DNA of 44,799 nt from Actinomycetes bacterium (GTDB lineage: Bacteria > Actinomycetota > Acidimicrobiia > Acidimicrobiales > JAJYXR01). Both the position numbers and the translations under genes were made by a program. The stretch lies in NCBI GenBank assembly GCA_021801795.1, contig JAJYXR010000005.1, forward strand, positions 1 to 44,799. Reading direction: 5' to 3'. Below are positions 1 to 6,668 of this stretch, one piece after another. Under the pieces are notes generated by a model that did no database searches, was not told where the DNA came from, and was given only the letters and a program-made list of their open reading frames with translations. Every line of letters begins with the position of its first letter. Position 1 is the first letter of the stretch.

Positions 1-195
1 CCTTGTCGTAGCTCTCCGTGGATGCCGGCAGGGGGGCGGTGCCGTTGTCGTAGCTCGTGATGGTGAGGGTGACCGTCACGCCTTTGGCGACACTGAGGTC
101 AGCGGGCACGAACCTGGGCCAGCCAGGTTTGCCGTCCATCTTCCCGGTCTGCACTGTCAGAGCGACGCTGGTCGCTGCGGTGCCCGAGGTGCCCG
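1..195. repeat. Near-perfect direct repeat with 736-930
   Basis: Bases 1-195 match 736-930 with one difference (T at 128, C at 863), a synonymous Lys codon change on the minus strand. Identity breaks inside the GTS-coding tract at 196/931. The left limit is outside the window. It is the trace of a recent tandem duplication or gene conversion of the cupredoxin gene. Confidence 0.93.
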
Positions 196-382
196 TGGTG
201 CCCGAGGTGCCCGAGGTGCCCGATGTAGACGCCGTACTGGGCGAAGATGTCCCCTGAGAGGCCGGGCGCGTGGCGCTCGGCGTGGATGACGTGCTACACG
301 CTCCCAACGCGCCAGCTGCTAAGCCCAGAGCTGCCACGGCTACTCCCATTCGCGACACTAGTGCAGTCTTTCTTGAGTACAT
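1..382 (-). CDS. Cupredoxin-like lipoprotein, 3' end outside window
   Basis: The visible 127 residues begin with a lipoprotein signal peptide: MYSRK, a hydrophobic stretch, then the lipobox LGAC at residues 26-29. A Thr/Ser-rich linker with GTS repeats follows, and then the first strands of a cupredoxin-like domain (PGWPRFVPADLSVAKGVTVT, then SYDNGTAPL). The gene runs off the left edge, so the copper-ligand loop is not seen. The start at 382 has AAAGGA eight bases upstream. The mature part is nearly identical to the next gene (458-1345), which is anchored by a transmembrane helix instead of a lipid, so the two are recent tandem duplicates with different anchors. Likely role (family knowledge): extracytoplasmic electron carrier or copper-binding protein. 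The reading frame was derived directly from the sequence. Sure of the lipoprotein character, moderately sure of the cupredoxin call. Confidence 0.75.
   Translation of the reverse strand, partial: MYSRKTALVSRMGVAVAALGLAAGALGACSTSSTPSATRPASQGTSSPSTASTSGTSGTSGTTGTSGTAATSVALTVQTGKMDGKPGWPRFVPADLSVAKGVTVTLTITSYDNGTAPLPASTESYDK
180..224. repeat. Five 9-bp units coding Gly-Thr-Ser linker (copy 1)
   Basis: Five units of GTGCCCGAG (units 2 and 5 with one change each) encode the GTS/GTT linker on the minus strand. The paralogue has ten units at 915-1004. Confidence 0.85.
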
Positions 383-457
383 ATCGTCTATCCTTTCGTT
401 TCCCTCCACATTGGAGGTTGCTGTGTTTGAACCTGCTGATCTCATCGGGCACTCGCC

Positions 458-1345
458 TCAGGCCACCGTTATGGTTCCCCGCATCCAGCCGGGGGTCATC
501 ATGGGGCCACCCATGCCAGAGGCCCCGGTGCCGGACGGAGCCATGCAGAGCCACGTAAAGCTGCCCGACTTGGTGGGCACGAAGGTGAATACCACCTGGA
601 CGCTTGTCTGGCCTGCCTGTACCGCAGGGATGGGTACGTTCACCCCGAGCGACGGGACTGTGAAGGTGTGGGCAAGCTCGGCGTTCGGGATACTGGTCAC
701 CGCGGAGCCGTTCACGGTCTCGGTCCCACCTTGGACCTTGTCGTAGCTCTCCGTGGATGCCGGCAGGGGGGCGGTGCCGTTGTCGTAGCTCGTGATGGTG
801 AGGGTGACCGTCACGCCTTTGGCGACACTGAGGTCAGCGGGCACGAACCTGGGCCAGCCAGGCTTGCCGTCCATCTTCCCGGTCTGCACTGTCAGAGCGA
901 CGCTGGTCGCTGCGGTGCCCGAGGTGCCCGAGGTGCCCGAGGTGCCCGAGGTGCCCGAGGTGCCCGAGGTGCCCGAGGTGCCCGAGGTGCCCGAGGTGCC
1001 CGTGGTGCCGGGCATTGTCGTCATGGCGGGCTGGCTCGCAGCGCCAGCCGAGGCGCTGGAACTCGGAGCGGAGGCCTCTGCGGCGATCGCGGCGTTCCCT
1101 GCTCCCGGCGCGGTGAGCCATGCGTTGGCACCACCAGAACCCCAATAGGCTGCAAGCCCAACCATCCCTGCCAGCGCTGCTACACAGAGTCCTATCACCG
1201 CGGTCACGGGGGAGATGTGGTTCACGACGGTGGTCTCACGGTGCCGGCGCACCGCAGCTGCCTCTAGCTGCGCTCTGTATCCGAGACGATCGATGTAGTC
1301 GAGCCACGACTCGCCGATCGTGCTGCCCATGTCGATGATGCTCAT
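458..1345 (-). CDS. Membrane-anchored cupredoxin-like protein with GTS-repeat linker
   Basis: The 295-residue protein has a cytoplasmic N-terminus of about 45 residues, one transmembrane helix (VTAVIGLCVAALAGMVGLAA), an Ala/Ser/Thr linker with nine consecutive GTS triplets, and a C-terminal cupredoxin-like domain. The domain has one ligand-type His (ELAHTFTV) and a single Cys (FTWLCMAPS) followed by a Met-rich loop (MGGPMMTPGWM). Compared with its neighbour at 1345-1878, the second Cys is Ser and no His follows, so a normal type 1 or CuA site is unlikely. The start at 1345 shares its A with the upstream stop (TGATG), so the two genes are translationally coupled. An upstream in-frame start at 1402 is possible but lies within the preceding gene. 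Likely an extracytoplasmic electron-transfer or copper-handling protein; exact role unknown. Confidence 0.8.
   Translation of the reverse strand: MSIIDMGSTIGESWLDYIDRLGYRAQLEAAAVRRHRETTVVNHISPVTAVIGLCVAALAGMVGLAAYWGSGGANAWLTAPGAGNAAIAAEASAPSSSASAGAASQPAMTTMPGTTGTSGTSGTSGTSGTSGTSGTSGTSGTSGTAATSVALTVQTGKMDGKPGWPRFVPADLSVAKGVTVTLTITSYDNGTAPLPASTESYDKVQGGTETVNGSAVTSIPNAELAHTFTVPSLGVNVPIPAVQAGQTSVQVVFTFVPTKSGSFTWLCMAPSGTGASGMGGPMMTPGWMRGTITVA
915..1004. repeat. Ten 9-bp tandem units coding Gly-Thr-Ser linker (copy 2)
   Basis: Nine perfect GTGCCCGAG units occupy 915-995 and a one-mismatch unit occupies 996-1004. They encode the flexible linker between membrane helix and copper domain. The perfect array is prone to slippage, so linker length may vary between strains. 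Confidence 0.95.
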
Positions 1346-1878
1346 CACGCCTTCACCACCGTCACCGATCCCTCCATGAATCCCATGTGGCTCATCGACC
1401 ACGGATCACAGGGGATCTCGCATTGCCAGTCGTACGTACCTGCCTTGCCGGGATGGATGGTGAACGTCGTGCTGCTCGGTGAGGATGACCCACCGGCGGG
1501 GATCATCGCGTTCACCCCTAGGGCCTGAGAGGTCCATGTATGCGGCATCGAGGTGTAGTTCGTGACGCTGACACGGACCGTCTCGCCAGAGTGCATCACG
1601 AAACTCGCCGGCACGAAAGCCTGGTGCGGCTGCCCCGCACTATTGGGTATGTCCTTCACCACGAGATGGATCGTCACCACCCCTGCGGCGCTCCCGGCAC
1701 TGCCGGAACCCGCGGCCACCTGCCCGCTGCCGGTCACGGCATTCCAGACAGCACCGATCCCTGCCGTCAGACCGAACAGCGACCCTGCGAACAGCAGGAT
1801 CCCCGCGGCCAGCACAGCCAACCCAACTAGGCGGTGATGTCCGTCCTGCCCGTTTCTCTCGACAGCAATGGTGCTCAT
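1345..1878 (-). CDS. Membrane-anchored cupredoxin with CuA-like ligand set
   Basis: The 177-residue protein has an N-terminal transmembrane helix (LVGLAVLAAGILLFAGSLFG), a Gly/Ser linker and a cupredoxin domain. Ligand candidates are His in SMPHTW, the pair C-EIP-C in YDWQCEIPC, then His and Met in SMSHMGFMEG. This resembles the C-x3-C...H...M pattern of cytochrome oxidase subunit II CuA sites, but the spacing from the second Cys to His is six instead of three, so a mononuclear site is also possible. The start at 1878 has AGGAGG five bases upstream; a GTG at 1911 is in frame but less well placed. It is the first gene of a leftward group of three cupredoxins and diverges from a fourth at 2110. 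Role inferred: extracytoplasmic electron carrier facing the quinone or oxidase side. Confidence 0.83.
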   Translation of the reverse strand: MSTIAVERNGQDGHHRLVGLAVLAAGILLFAGSLFGLTAGIGAVWNAVTGSGQVAAGSGSAGSAAGVVTIHLVVKDIPNSAGQPHQAFVPASFVMHSGETVRVSVTNYTSMPHTWTSQALGVNAMIPAGGSSSPSSTTFTIHPGKAGTYDWQCEIPCDPWSMSHMGFMEGSVTVVKA

Positions 1879-2109
1879 TCCATCCTCCTCGACTCGTCGA
1901 TCAGTCTTCACCGATGCCTGCTCACTTCCCCGACTCAGGGTGCGGGTACCCGTTTAACCATCAGGGTGCGCCCTGGCGTCAACGCCCACCAGTGGGACAC
2001 CACGGGGCGAACCGACCCGTGTATCCACGGAGGCGACCGTGGGAACCCACATGCCCGCGCACGTGGGAACCGGGTTCCGGCCGCTTCGAAGCTCACGCAT
2101 CATTGCTGC
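1879..2109. promoter_or_regulatory. Divergent control region between two cupredoxin genes
   Basis: The 231-bp spacer must hold promoters for both directions. Visible elements are: the perfect palindrome CGGGTACCCG at 1943-1952; a direct repeat TCAGGGTGCG at 1935-1944 and 1961-1970; a direct repeat GTGGGAACC at 2039-2047 and 2063-2071; and an inverted repeat GGAACC-G-GGTTCC at 2066-2078. These look like regulator sites, but no regulator family can be named from them. No clear -35/-10 pair was found. Confidence 0.45.
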
Positions 2110-2772
2110 ATGGTCGAGAAGGACGGTCGAGACGGGAAAGAGCCTGGGCACGCACCGAAGCGGCGCGGTGCTGCAGTCTTCCTGGTCAGCGCAGGGATCA
2201 TCGGCATAGTCGTAGGGCTCGGCGTATCGGTGGCCCTGGTCGCGGGCTTGGCGAGCGCGGTGCACTCCGCGGGCGGGCAGCTCGCGTCGACTACCGCTCC
2301 GCTGCCGGGAGGGAGCGGAGCGGTAACTGAGTCAATGGAGATCCTCACCAACAATCCATTCGGACCCCAGTACACGAATACTCACCTGACCGTCCGGGCC
2401 GGCGAAACCGTCACGCTCCGGATAACCAGCTACGACAACGGCACTGCGCCGCTGAGCGGTGCGGAGAAGATGTTCGACCGTGTCAGCGGGACCATAGGTG
2501 GCACCGAGACCGCTGGGGGAACACCCGTGCGCTCGGTGGCCAACGACGACTTGGCTCACACCTTCACGGTGCCAGCACTGGGTCTGAACATGCCGATCCC
2601 TGCGGCCGCCACGCTAGGCGGAAGTGTCACTGTCGTGGCACGCTTCGTAGCCAGGCGTGTCGGCACGTTTGTCTGGCAGTGCTACGCACCATGCGGATCG
2701 GGGGCAAACTCCATGGGAGGCCCGATGTCGACGATGGGGTGGATGGAAGGAACCATCCGGGTGCTCGCATGA
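2110..2772 (+). CDS. Membrane-anchored cupredoxin-like protein, Met-rich loop
   Basis: The 220-residue protein has a short basic N-terminus, one transmembrane helix (GAAVFLVSAGIIGIVVGLGV) and a cupredoxin-like domain homologous to 458-1345 (shared SYDNGTAPL and LAHTFTVP...PIPA). Ligand candidates are His in DLAHTFTV and C-YAP-C in VWQCYAPC. The following loop (NSMGGPMSTMGWMEG) has Met residues but no His. It is therefore intermediate between the CuA-like 1345-1878 and the Cys-poor 458-1345. The start at 2110 is chosen because it gives a normal anchor; its ribosome site is weak, and the frame stays open further upstream. The stop overlaps the next start (ATGA), making this the first gene of a five-gene rightward operon with a ferredoxin and an NrfD subunit, which suggests that it exchanges electrons with that complex. 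Confidence 0.78.
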   Translation: MVEKDGRDGKEPGHAPKRRGAAVFLVSAGIIGIVVGLGVSVALVAGLASAVHSAGGQLASTTAPLPGGSGAVTESMEILTNNPFGPQYTNTHLTVRAGETVTLRITSYDNGTAPLSGAEKMFDRVSGTIGGTETAGGTPVRSVANDDLAHTFTVPALGLNMPIPAAATLGGSVTVVARFVARRVGTFVWQCYAPCGSGANSMGGPMSTMGWMEGTIRVLA

Positions 2773-3659
2773 CCAGGATAACGACGGATACTGGCCAGAT
2801 CGGCGCCGGTGGTGGCGATGACCTGAACCCTCAGGTCGCCGACGGAGGCAAGCGGCATTCCGGCTCGCTGGGTCGGAGAGAGTTCCTGCTCACGGCAGCC
2901 GGGGGGCTGGGCTTGGCCGCCCTGGCCGGCGTCACCGAGGAGCTGGTAGGTCCCTCTGGGAACAGCCAGCTAGCCTCGATGTCGGTCCCGGAGCAGGTGG
3001 CCACCCACCAGTGGGCGATGGTGATAGACCTCCGGTACTGCAACGGCTGCAAGCTCTGCACCGCAGGATGCCAAGCCGCGCACTACCTCCACCAGGACCA
3101 GACGTGGATCCGGGTCTTCACCATGCGGAACGCCGCTGGTGACACCTACCACATGCCGAGGCCGTGCATGATGTGCGAAGACCCTCCCTGCGTTCCAGTC
3201 TGCCCCGTCAGCGCGAACTTCCGCACCGATGAGGGCCTCGTGCTGGTCGATCAGAGCCGCTGCATAGGAACGCGGATCTGCATGAACTCCTGCCCATACG
3301 AGGCACGTTATTTCAACTGGACGTCACCGCTGGCTGTAGCACGCCAGCCATTCCCGCAGGAGCCAGAATGGCCTGTCCCCCAGGTGGAGGGCACGGTGGG
3401 CAAGTGCATATTCTGCGCTGCCATGCTGCCTTCGGGACAGCTGCCCGAATGCGTTACTCGATGCCCCATGGGAGTCCTCTACCTGGGCGATCTTGAGGCA
3501 GATGTCGCGGTGAACGGCATCGGCAACACCGTGAAGCTCTCCGAGTTCATCGCCGACAACGACGGTGTGAAGTTCAAGGAGTCCTACGGCACCCACCCAC
3601 GCGTGTTCTACATACCTGGCCATGGCCAGGATCTGGAGGCAGACGCAGATGCTACCTGA
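2769..3659 (+). CDS. Tat-exported four-cluster ferredoxin subunit (PsrB/NrfC/DmsB family)
   Basis: The 296-residue protein carries a twin-arginine signal (GRREFLL, Arg36-Arg37, then a hydrophobic stretch to about residue 54) and four Cys groups typical of PsrB/NrfC-type subunits: CNGCKLCTAGC starting at residue 91, CMMCEDPPCVPVC, CIGTRICMNSC, and CIFC with a later CVTRC. Known members bind four [4Fe-4S] clusters and pass electrons between a membrane NrfD/PsrC partner and a catalytic Mo subunit. Here the NrfD partner lies two genes downstream, but no catalytic subunit is in the operon. The start at 2769 overlaps the upstream stop by four bases. Its electron partners may be the neighbouring cupredoxins (inference). 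The family call is firm. Confidence 0.92.
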   Translation: MTRITTDTGQIGAGGGDDLNPQVADGGKRHSGSLGRREFLLTAAGGLGLAALAGVTEELVGPSGNSQLASMSVPEQVATHQWAMVIDLRYCNGCKLCTAGCQAAHYLHQDQTWIRVFTMRNAAGDTYHMPRPCMMCEDPPCVPVCPVSANFRTDEGLVLVDQSRCIGTRICMNSCPYEARYFNWTSPLAVARQPFPQEPEWPVPQVEGTVGKCIFCAAMLPSGQLPECVTRCPMGVLYLGDLEADVAVNGIGNTVKLSEFIADNDGVKFKESYGTHPRVFYIPGHGQDLEADADAT

Positions 3660-4650
3660 GTCCCCCGTCACTCCCCGAGCAGCGAGCAGCGAAGATGCCC
3701 TACGCCAGCAACCGGTAGCCACCTTCCAGCCCGAACGTCTCGTACAGATGCTCCTGGGGTGCGTCTGGCTCGCCGACGGGGCACTCCAGCTGCAGCCCTA
3801 CATGTTCGGTCGCGGCTTCGTCACGGGCGTCCTCATGCCCAATGCCCAGGGTAACCCCAGCCCGATCGCCGGGTCGATAACCTTCATGGCGCACTTCCTC
3901 GAACCACACATAACTGCCTGGAATGCGCTGTTCGCTATCATCCAAATAGGCATAGGCGTGGGTCTGCTGGTGCGACGTACGATAAAGTCGGCCCTGGCGC
4001 TCTCGTTTGCCTGGTCGCTCGGAGTCTGGTGGTTCGGTGAGGGATTCGGAGGGCTTCTGAGCGGGACTGCCTCCCCTCTGAGCGGAGCCCCTGGAGCGGT
4101 ACTGCTCTACGTGATAATCGGCGTTCTCGTATGGCCGCCCCGTCACGCCGAGGATGGAGCGGTGGGGGCTGGAGGCGGTCTGCTCTCCGAGCGCGGCGCT
4201 CGTATCGTCAGCGCTCTGCTATGGCTGGGAAGTGCAGCGCTTCTGCTCCAGCCATCTGCGCTCGACAGGGCTGCCCTACACGACAGCCTGGTAACAGCCG
4301 CAGCCGGCCAACCCCGGTGGTATGCGTCACTACTGCTGCGGACTGCCCATCTCGTCGGTGCCAACGGCCTTCCCTTGACCCTCGCTTTCGGCGCAGGGAT
4401 GATCGTCGTGGGAATAGCTATATCGTGCTCCAAGAGAACCGTACCCCTGCTCGTACTGGCAACCATCCTCGCTCTCTTCATATGGGTATTCCCCGAAGGT
4501 CTAGGCGGGATCCTCACCGGGCAGGGAACGGATCCGAACACCGGACCACTTCTCGTGCTGGCCGTGCTGGCCTGGTACCGGTACGTCCCGGAGAAGGTGC
4601 CGCTGCGAAGACTCATCGTACCGGCCGCGCTCGAGGCCGCAGGTTCATAA
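3649..4650 (+). CDS. Conserved-type multi-pass membrane protein with internal duplication
   Basis: The 333-residue protein has about eight hydrophobic segments and two homologous halves. The first runs from ERLVQMLLG to VLVWPP, the second from RIVSALLWL to VLAWYRY. Each half contains a copy of an E-G-(F/L)-G-G-(L/I)-L-(S/T)-G motif (EGFGGLLSG, EGLGGILTG) followed by a TxPxxGxPG or TDPNTGP type turn. The start at 3649 has GGAGG ten bases upstream and overlaps the preceding gene by 11 bp; an ATG at 3622 is also in frame but lies deeper in that gene. I do not recognise a named family. Its position between the ferredoxin and the NrfD gene argues for a role in the same membrane complex, or in its assembly or copper supply (inference). 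Confidence 0.82.
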   Translation: MLPESPVTPRAASSEDALRQQPVATFQPERLVQMLLGCVWLADGALQLQPYMFGRGFVTGVLMPNAQGNPSPIAGSITFMAHFLEPHITAWNALFAIIQIGIGVGLLVRRTIKSALALSFAWSLGVWWFGEGFGGLLSGTASPLSGAPGAVLLYVIIGVLVWPPRHAEDGAVGAGGGLLSERGARIVSALLWLGSAALLLQPSALDRAALHDSLVTAAAGQPRWYASLLLRTAHLVGANGLPLTLAFGAGMIVVGIAISCSKRTVPLLVLATILALFIWVFPEGLGGILTGQGTDPNTGPLLVLAVLAWYRYVPEKVPLRRLIVPAALEAAGS

Positions 4651-4660
4651 GGCGAGCTCC

Positions 4661-6088
4661 ATGACCGACCACACCTACCATTCCGCCAGCAGCGTGTCCG
4701 AACCGCGGAGCACACCCGGCGCCCTAGTCACTCTGACCGAAAGCTCTGCGATGCCGCCGTACATGCAGGAAGCCATGAGGCCTGTCCTCGAGACACCGAG
4801 GTGGTGGTGGCCGTCGGTGGCAGTGTTGAGCGCGATCGTCATAGCAGGCATAGGAGCCTGGGCAGTTCAGGTAACCGACGGTCTGGGCGTGTCCGGATAC
4901 AGCGACAAGGCATTCTGGGCTGTATACGAGGCCGATCTGGTCGCATTCATCGGGGTCAGTTACGGTGGAGCAGTAGTCTCGGCGATCTTGCGCCTCACCA
5001 ATGCCACCTGGCGCGCACCGCTCACTCGTATTGCCGAGGCAACGGCGCTCGTGACGCTGCCGGTAGGGATGCTGTTCATCATTCCTCACCTCGGGAGTCC
5101 CTGGCGCATCTGGGAGCTCGTATGGCCTCCTTACTGGAATCTCTCTTCACCGATCCTCTGGGACTTCTTCGCGGTAAGTACTTACCTGCTCGCGACCGCC
5201 GTGTTCTTCTACCTACCGCTCATCCCGGATGCTGCCCTCGCGAGGAGGTGGCTGGGTGAACACGAGACCAGCATCCGCGCCAGGGTATGCAGGCAGCTCT
5301 ATACGCTGATAGGCGGGCGTTGGCGAGGAACGCCAGAGCAGTCCAAGCTACTGAACGGCGCCATCGGGCTGGTAGCGATCATGATCATCCCGATGGCCGT
5401 CTCGGTCCACTCGGTTCTGTCGTTCGCGTTCGCTTCGTCCAGCCGGCCTGGCTACCTGGAGACGATATTCCCGGTCTACTTCGTGGTCGCCGCCCTGTAC
5501 TCGGGAGTAGCGCTGGTGGTGATCGCCCTGGCCGCCTGCCGCCGGCTGTGGAAGCTCGATGCCTTCATCGAGCCACGGCATTTCGTACGCCTCGGCTTCG
5601 TAATGCTGGCGTTCGGCGCTGCCTACCTGTACCTCACCTTCACCGAGTACCTGGTGGACGGCTACTCGGGAACAGTAGGCAACGCTGCCTGGGTACACCA
5701 GATACTCGTGGGACGCTATTGGATCCCGTTCTGGTTCTACTTCGTGGCTGCCGGGGTATTCCCGATCGCGATAATGGCCATACGAGCTACTCGCACCGTA
5801 GCCGGCGTGGTCACAGCCGCCGCACTCGTCGTCGTAGCGATGTGGGTGAAGCGGCTGGTAATAGTCATACCGCCTGCTACGGAGCCGATCGTCAGATCTC
5901 CGCTGGGCTCAGCCGGCCTGCTCGGGGGTAACTGGGGCACCTACCACTTCACCTGGGAGCCGGTAACGATCACGCTGGCGGCAACGGCTGCAATACCGCT
6001 CCTGTTGCTCATCGTTTTCCGCTTCGTCCCCATATTGCCGGTAGCGGAGATGGAAGAGCTTGCAATGCCTGAAGAAGGTCTCCGGTGA
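4661..6088 (+). CDS. NrfD/PsrC-type integral membrane subunit (quinone-interacting)
   Basis: The 475-residue protein has about ten predicted transmembrane helices and features of the NrfD/PsrC/ActC superfamily, such as SVHSVLSFAFA and the segment AYLYLTFTEYLVDGYSG, which resembles ActC of alternative complex III. In known complexes this subunit holds the quinone site and docks the four-cluster ferredoxin. It is cotranscribed with that ferredoxin (2769-3659) and a cupredoxin. A purine-rich GGCGAG lies before the ATG at 4661. The expected catalytic subunit and multiheme cytochromes of alternative complex III are missing here, so this may be a reduced quinol:cupredoxin oxidoreductase module (inference). 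The family call is strong and the physiological direction is unknown. Confidence 0.9.
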   Translation: MTDHTYHSASSVSEPRSTPGALVTLTESSAMPPYMQEAMRPVLETPRWWWPSVAVLSAIVIAGIGAWAVQVTDGLGVSGYSDKAFWAVYEADLVAFIGVSYGGAVVSAILRLTNATWRAPLTRIAEATALVTLPVGMLFIIPHLGSPWRIWELVWPPYWNLSSPILWDFFAVSTYLLATAVFFYLPLIPDAALARRWLGEHETSIRARVCRQLYTLIGGRWRGTPEQSKLLNGAIGLVAIMIIPMAVSVHSVLSFAFASSSRPGYLETIFPVYFVVAALYSGVALVVIALAACRRLWKLDAFIEPRHFVRLGFVMLAFGAAYLYLTFTEYLVDGYSGTVGNAAWVHQILVGRYWIPFWFYFVAAGVFPIAIMAIRATRTVAGVVTAAALVVVAMWVKRLVIVIPPATEPIVRSPLGSAGLLGGNWGTYHFTWEPVTITLAATAAIPLLLLIVFRFVPILPVAEMEELAMPEEGLR

Positions 6089-6645
6089 GCACAGCCGGCG
6101 CCATCGGGCCACGCACGGTCACGCCCTCGACTGCCGCTGACCGGCATACCCCGCGGCCCACTGCCCTCCGGGGTGCCATCCACCGTATGACCTATCGGCG
6201 CCTAGCCCTATGTCTGCTCACCGGCCTCGTCACCGGTGTGGTCAGCTGGGGTATCGTGCTGGGCATCCCAGCCTCCGCCAGCCTGACCGTCGGCAGAGTT
6301 GGCACGTACCCGTCTCCGCCCGCCACTGCAGCCCGGCTCGCCCTGGTAACCGCCAGAGCAAACTCCCCCTACACCGAGGACACGGAACATTCCAGCTCGC
6401 CGGAGGCAGGCGGCAGTGCCTCGCTCCTAGCCGCCCAAGTCCAGAGCGCGTCACCGTCAGCGGGTTACGGACGTCTACCTGAAGGTGCGGAGGCAACACG
6501 GCCCGATGGGATCATCGGGCGCTTCGTGGTCGGAGTGTTGCTGGCGGTAGTGGTGGCGCTCTGGATAGCTCTCGTCTCCATCGTCGTCCGGGTCCATCTC
6601 GGTCTCCGGTCCACCTCAGAGGGCTCCCAGGAGGCGAGCTCCTAG
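6085..6645 (+). CDS. Small two-helix membrane protein of unknown function
   Basis: This 186-residue protein starts with GTG overlapping the NrfD stop (GTGA). It has a basic N-terminal region, a first transmembrane segment (LALCLLTGLVTGVVSWGIVL), a Ser/Ala/Pro-rich extracytoplasmic stretch of about 95 residues, and a second transmembrane segment (FVVGVLLAVVVALWIALVSI). There are no Cys or His-rich motifs. I recognise no family. As the last gene of the ferredoxin-NrfD operon it may be an accessory subunit. Translational coupling and codon bias support it as real. Confidence 0.68.
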   Translation: MSTAGAIGPRTVTPSTAADRHTPRPTALRGAIHRMTYRRLALCLLTGLVTGVVSWGIVLGIPASASLTVGRVGTYPSPPATAARLALVTARANSPYTEDTEHSSSPEAGGSASLLAAQVQSASPSAGYGRLPEGAEATRPDGIIGRFVVGVLLAVVVALWIALVSIVVRVHLGLRSTSEGSQEASS

Positions 6646-6668
6646 ACCCAGCCGGATGCCCTAGGAGC
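6638..6668. terminator. Inverted repeat between convergent genes, candidate bidirectional terminator
   Basis: Perfect 8-bp arms GCTCCTAG (6638-6645) and CTAGGAGC (6661-6668) are separated by 15 bases. Each arm contains the stop codon of the gene running into it. There is no T-tract, as is common in high-GC actinobacteria. Confidence 0.6.

Noticed and set aside
915..1004. Regulatory tandem repeat or CRISPR
   Set aside because: The 9-bp units are in frame and encode a Gly-Thr-Ser linker within a real gene.
2769..6088. Complete alternative complex III
   Set aside because: Only the NrfD-like and a ferredoxin subunit are present; multiheme cytochromes ActA/ActE and the large ActB-type fusion are missing.
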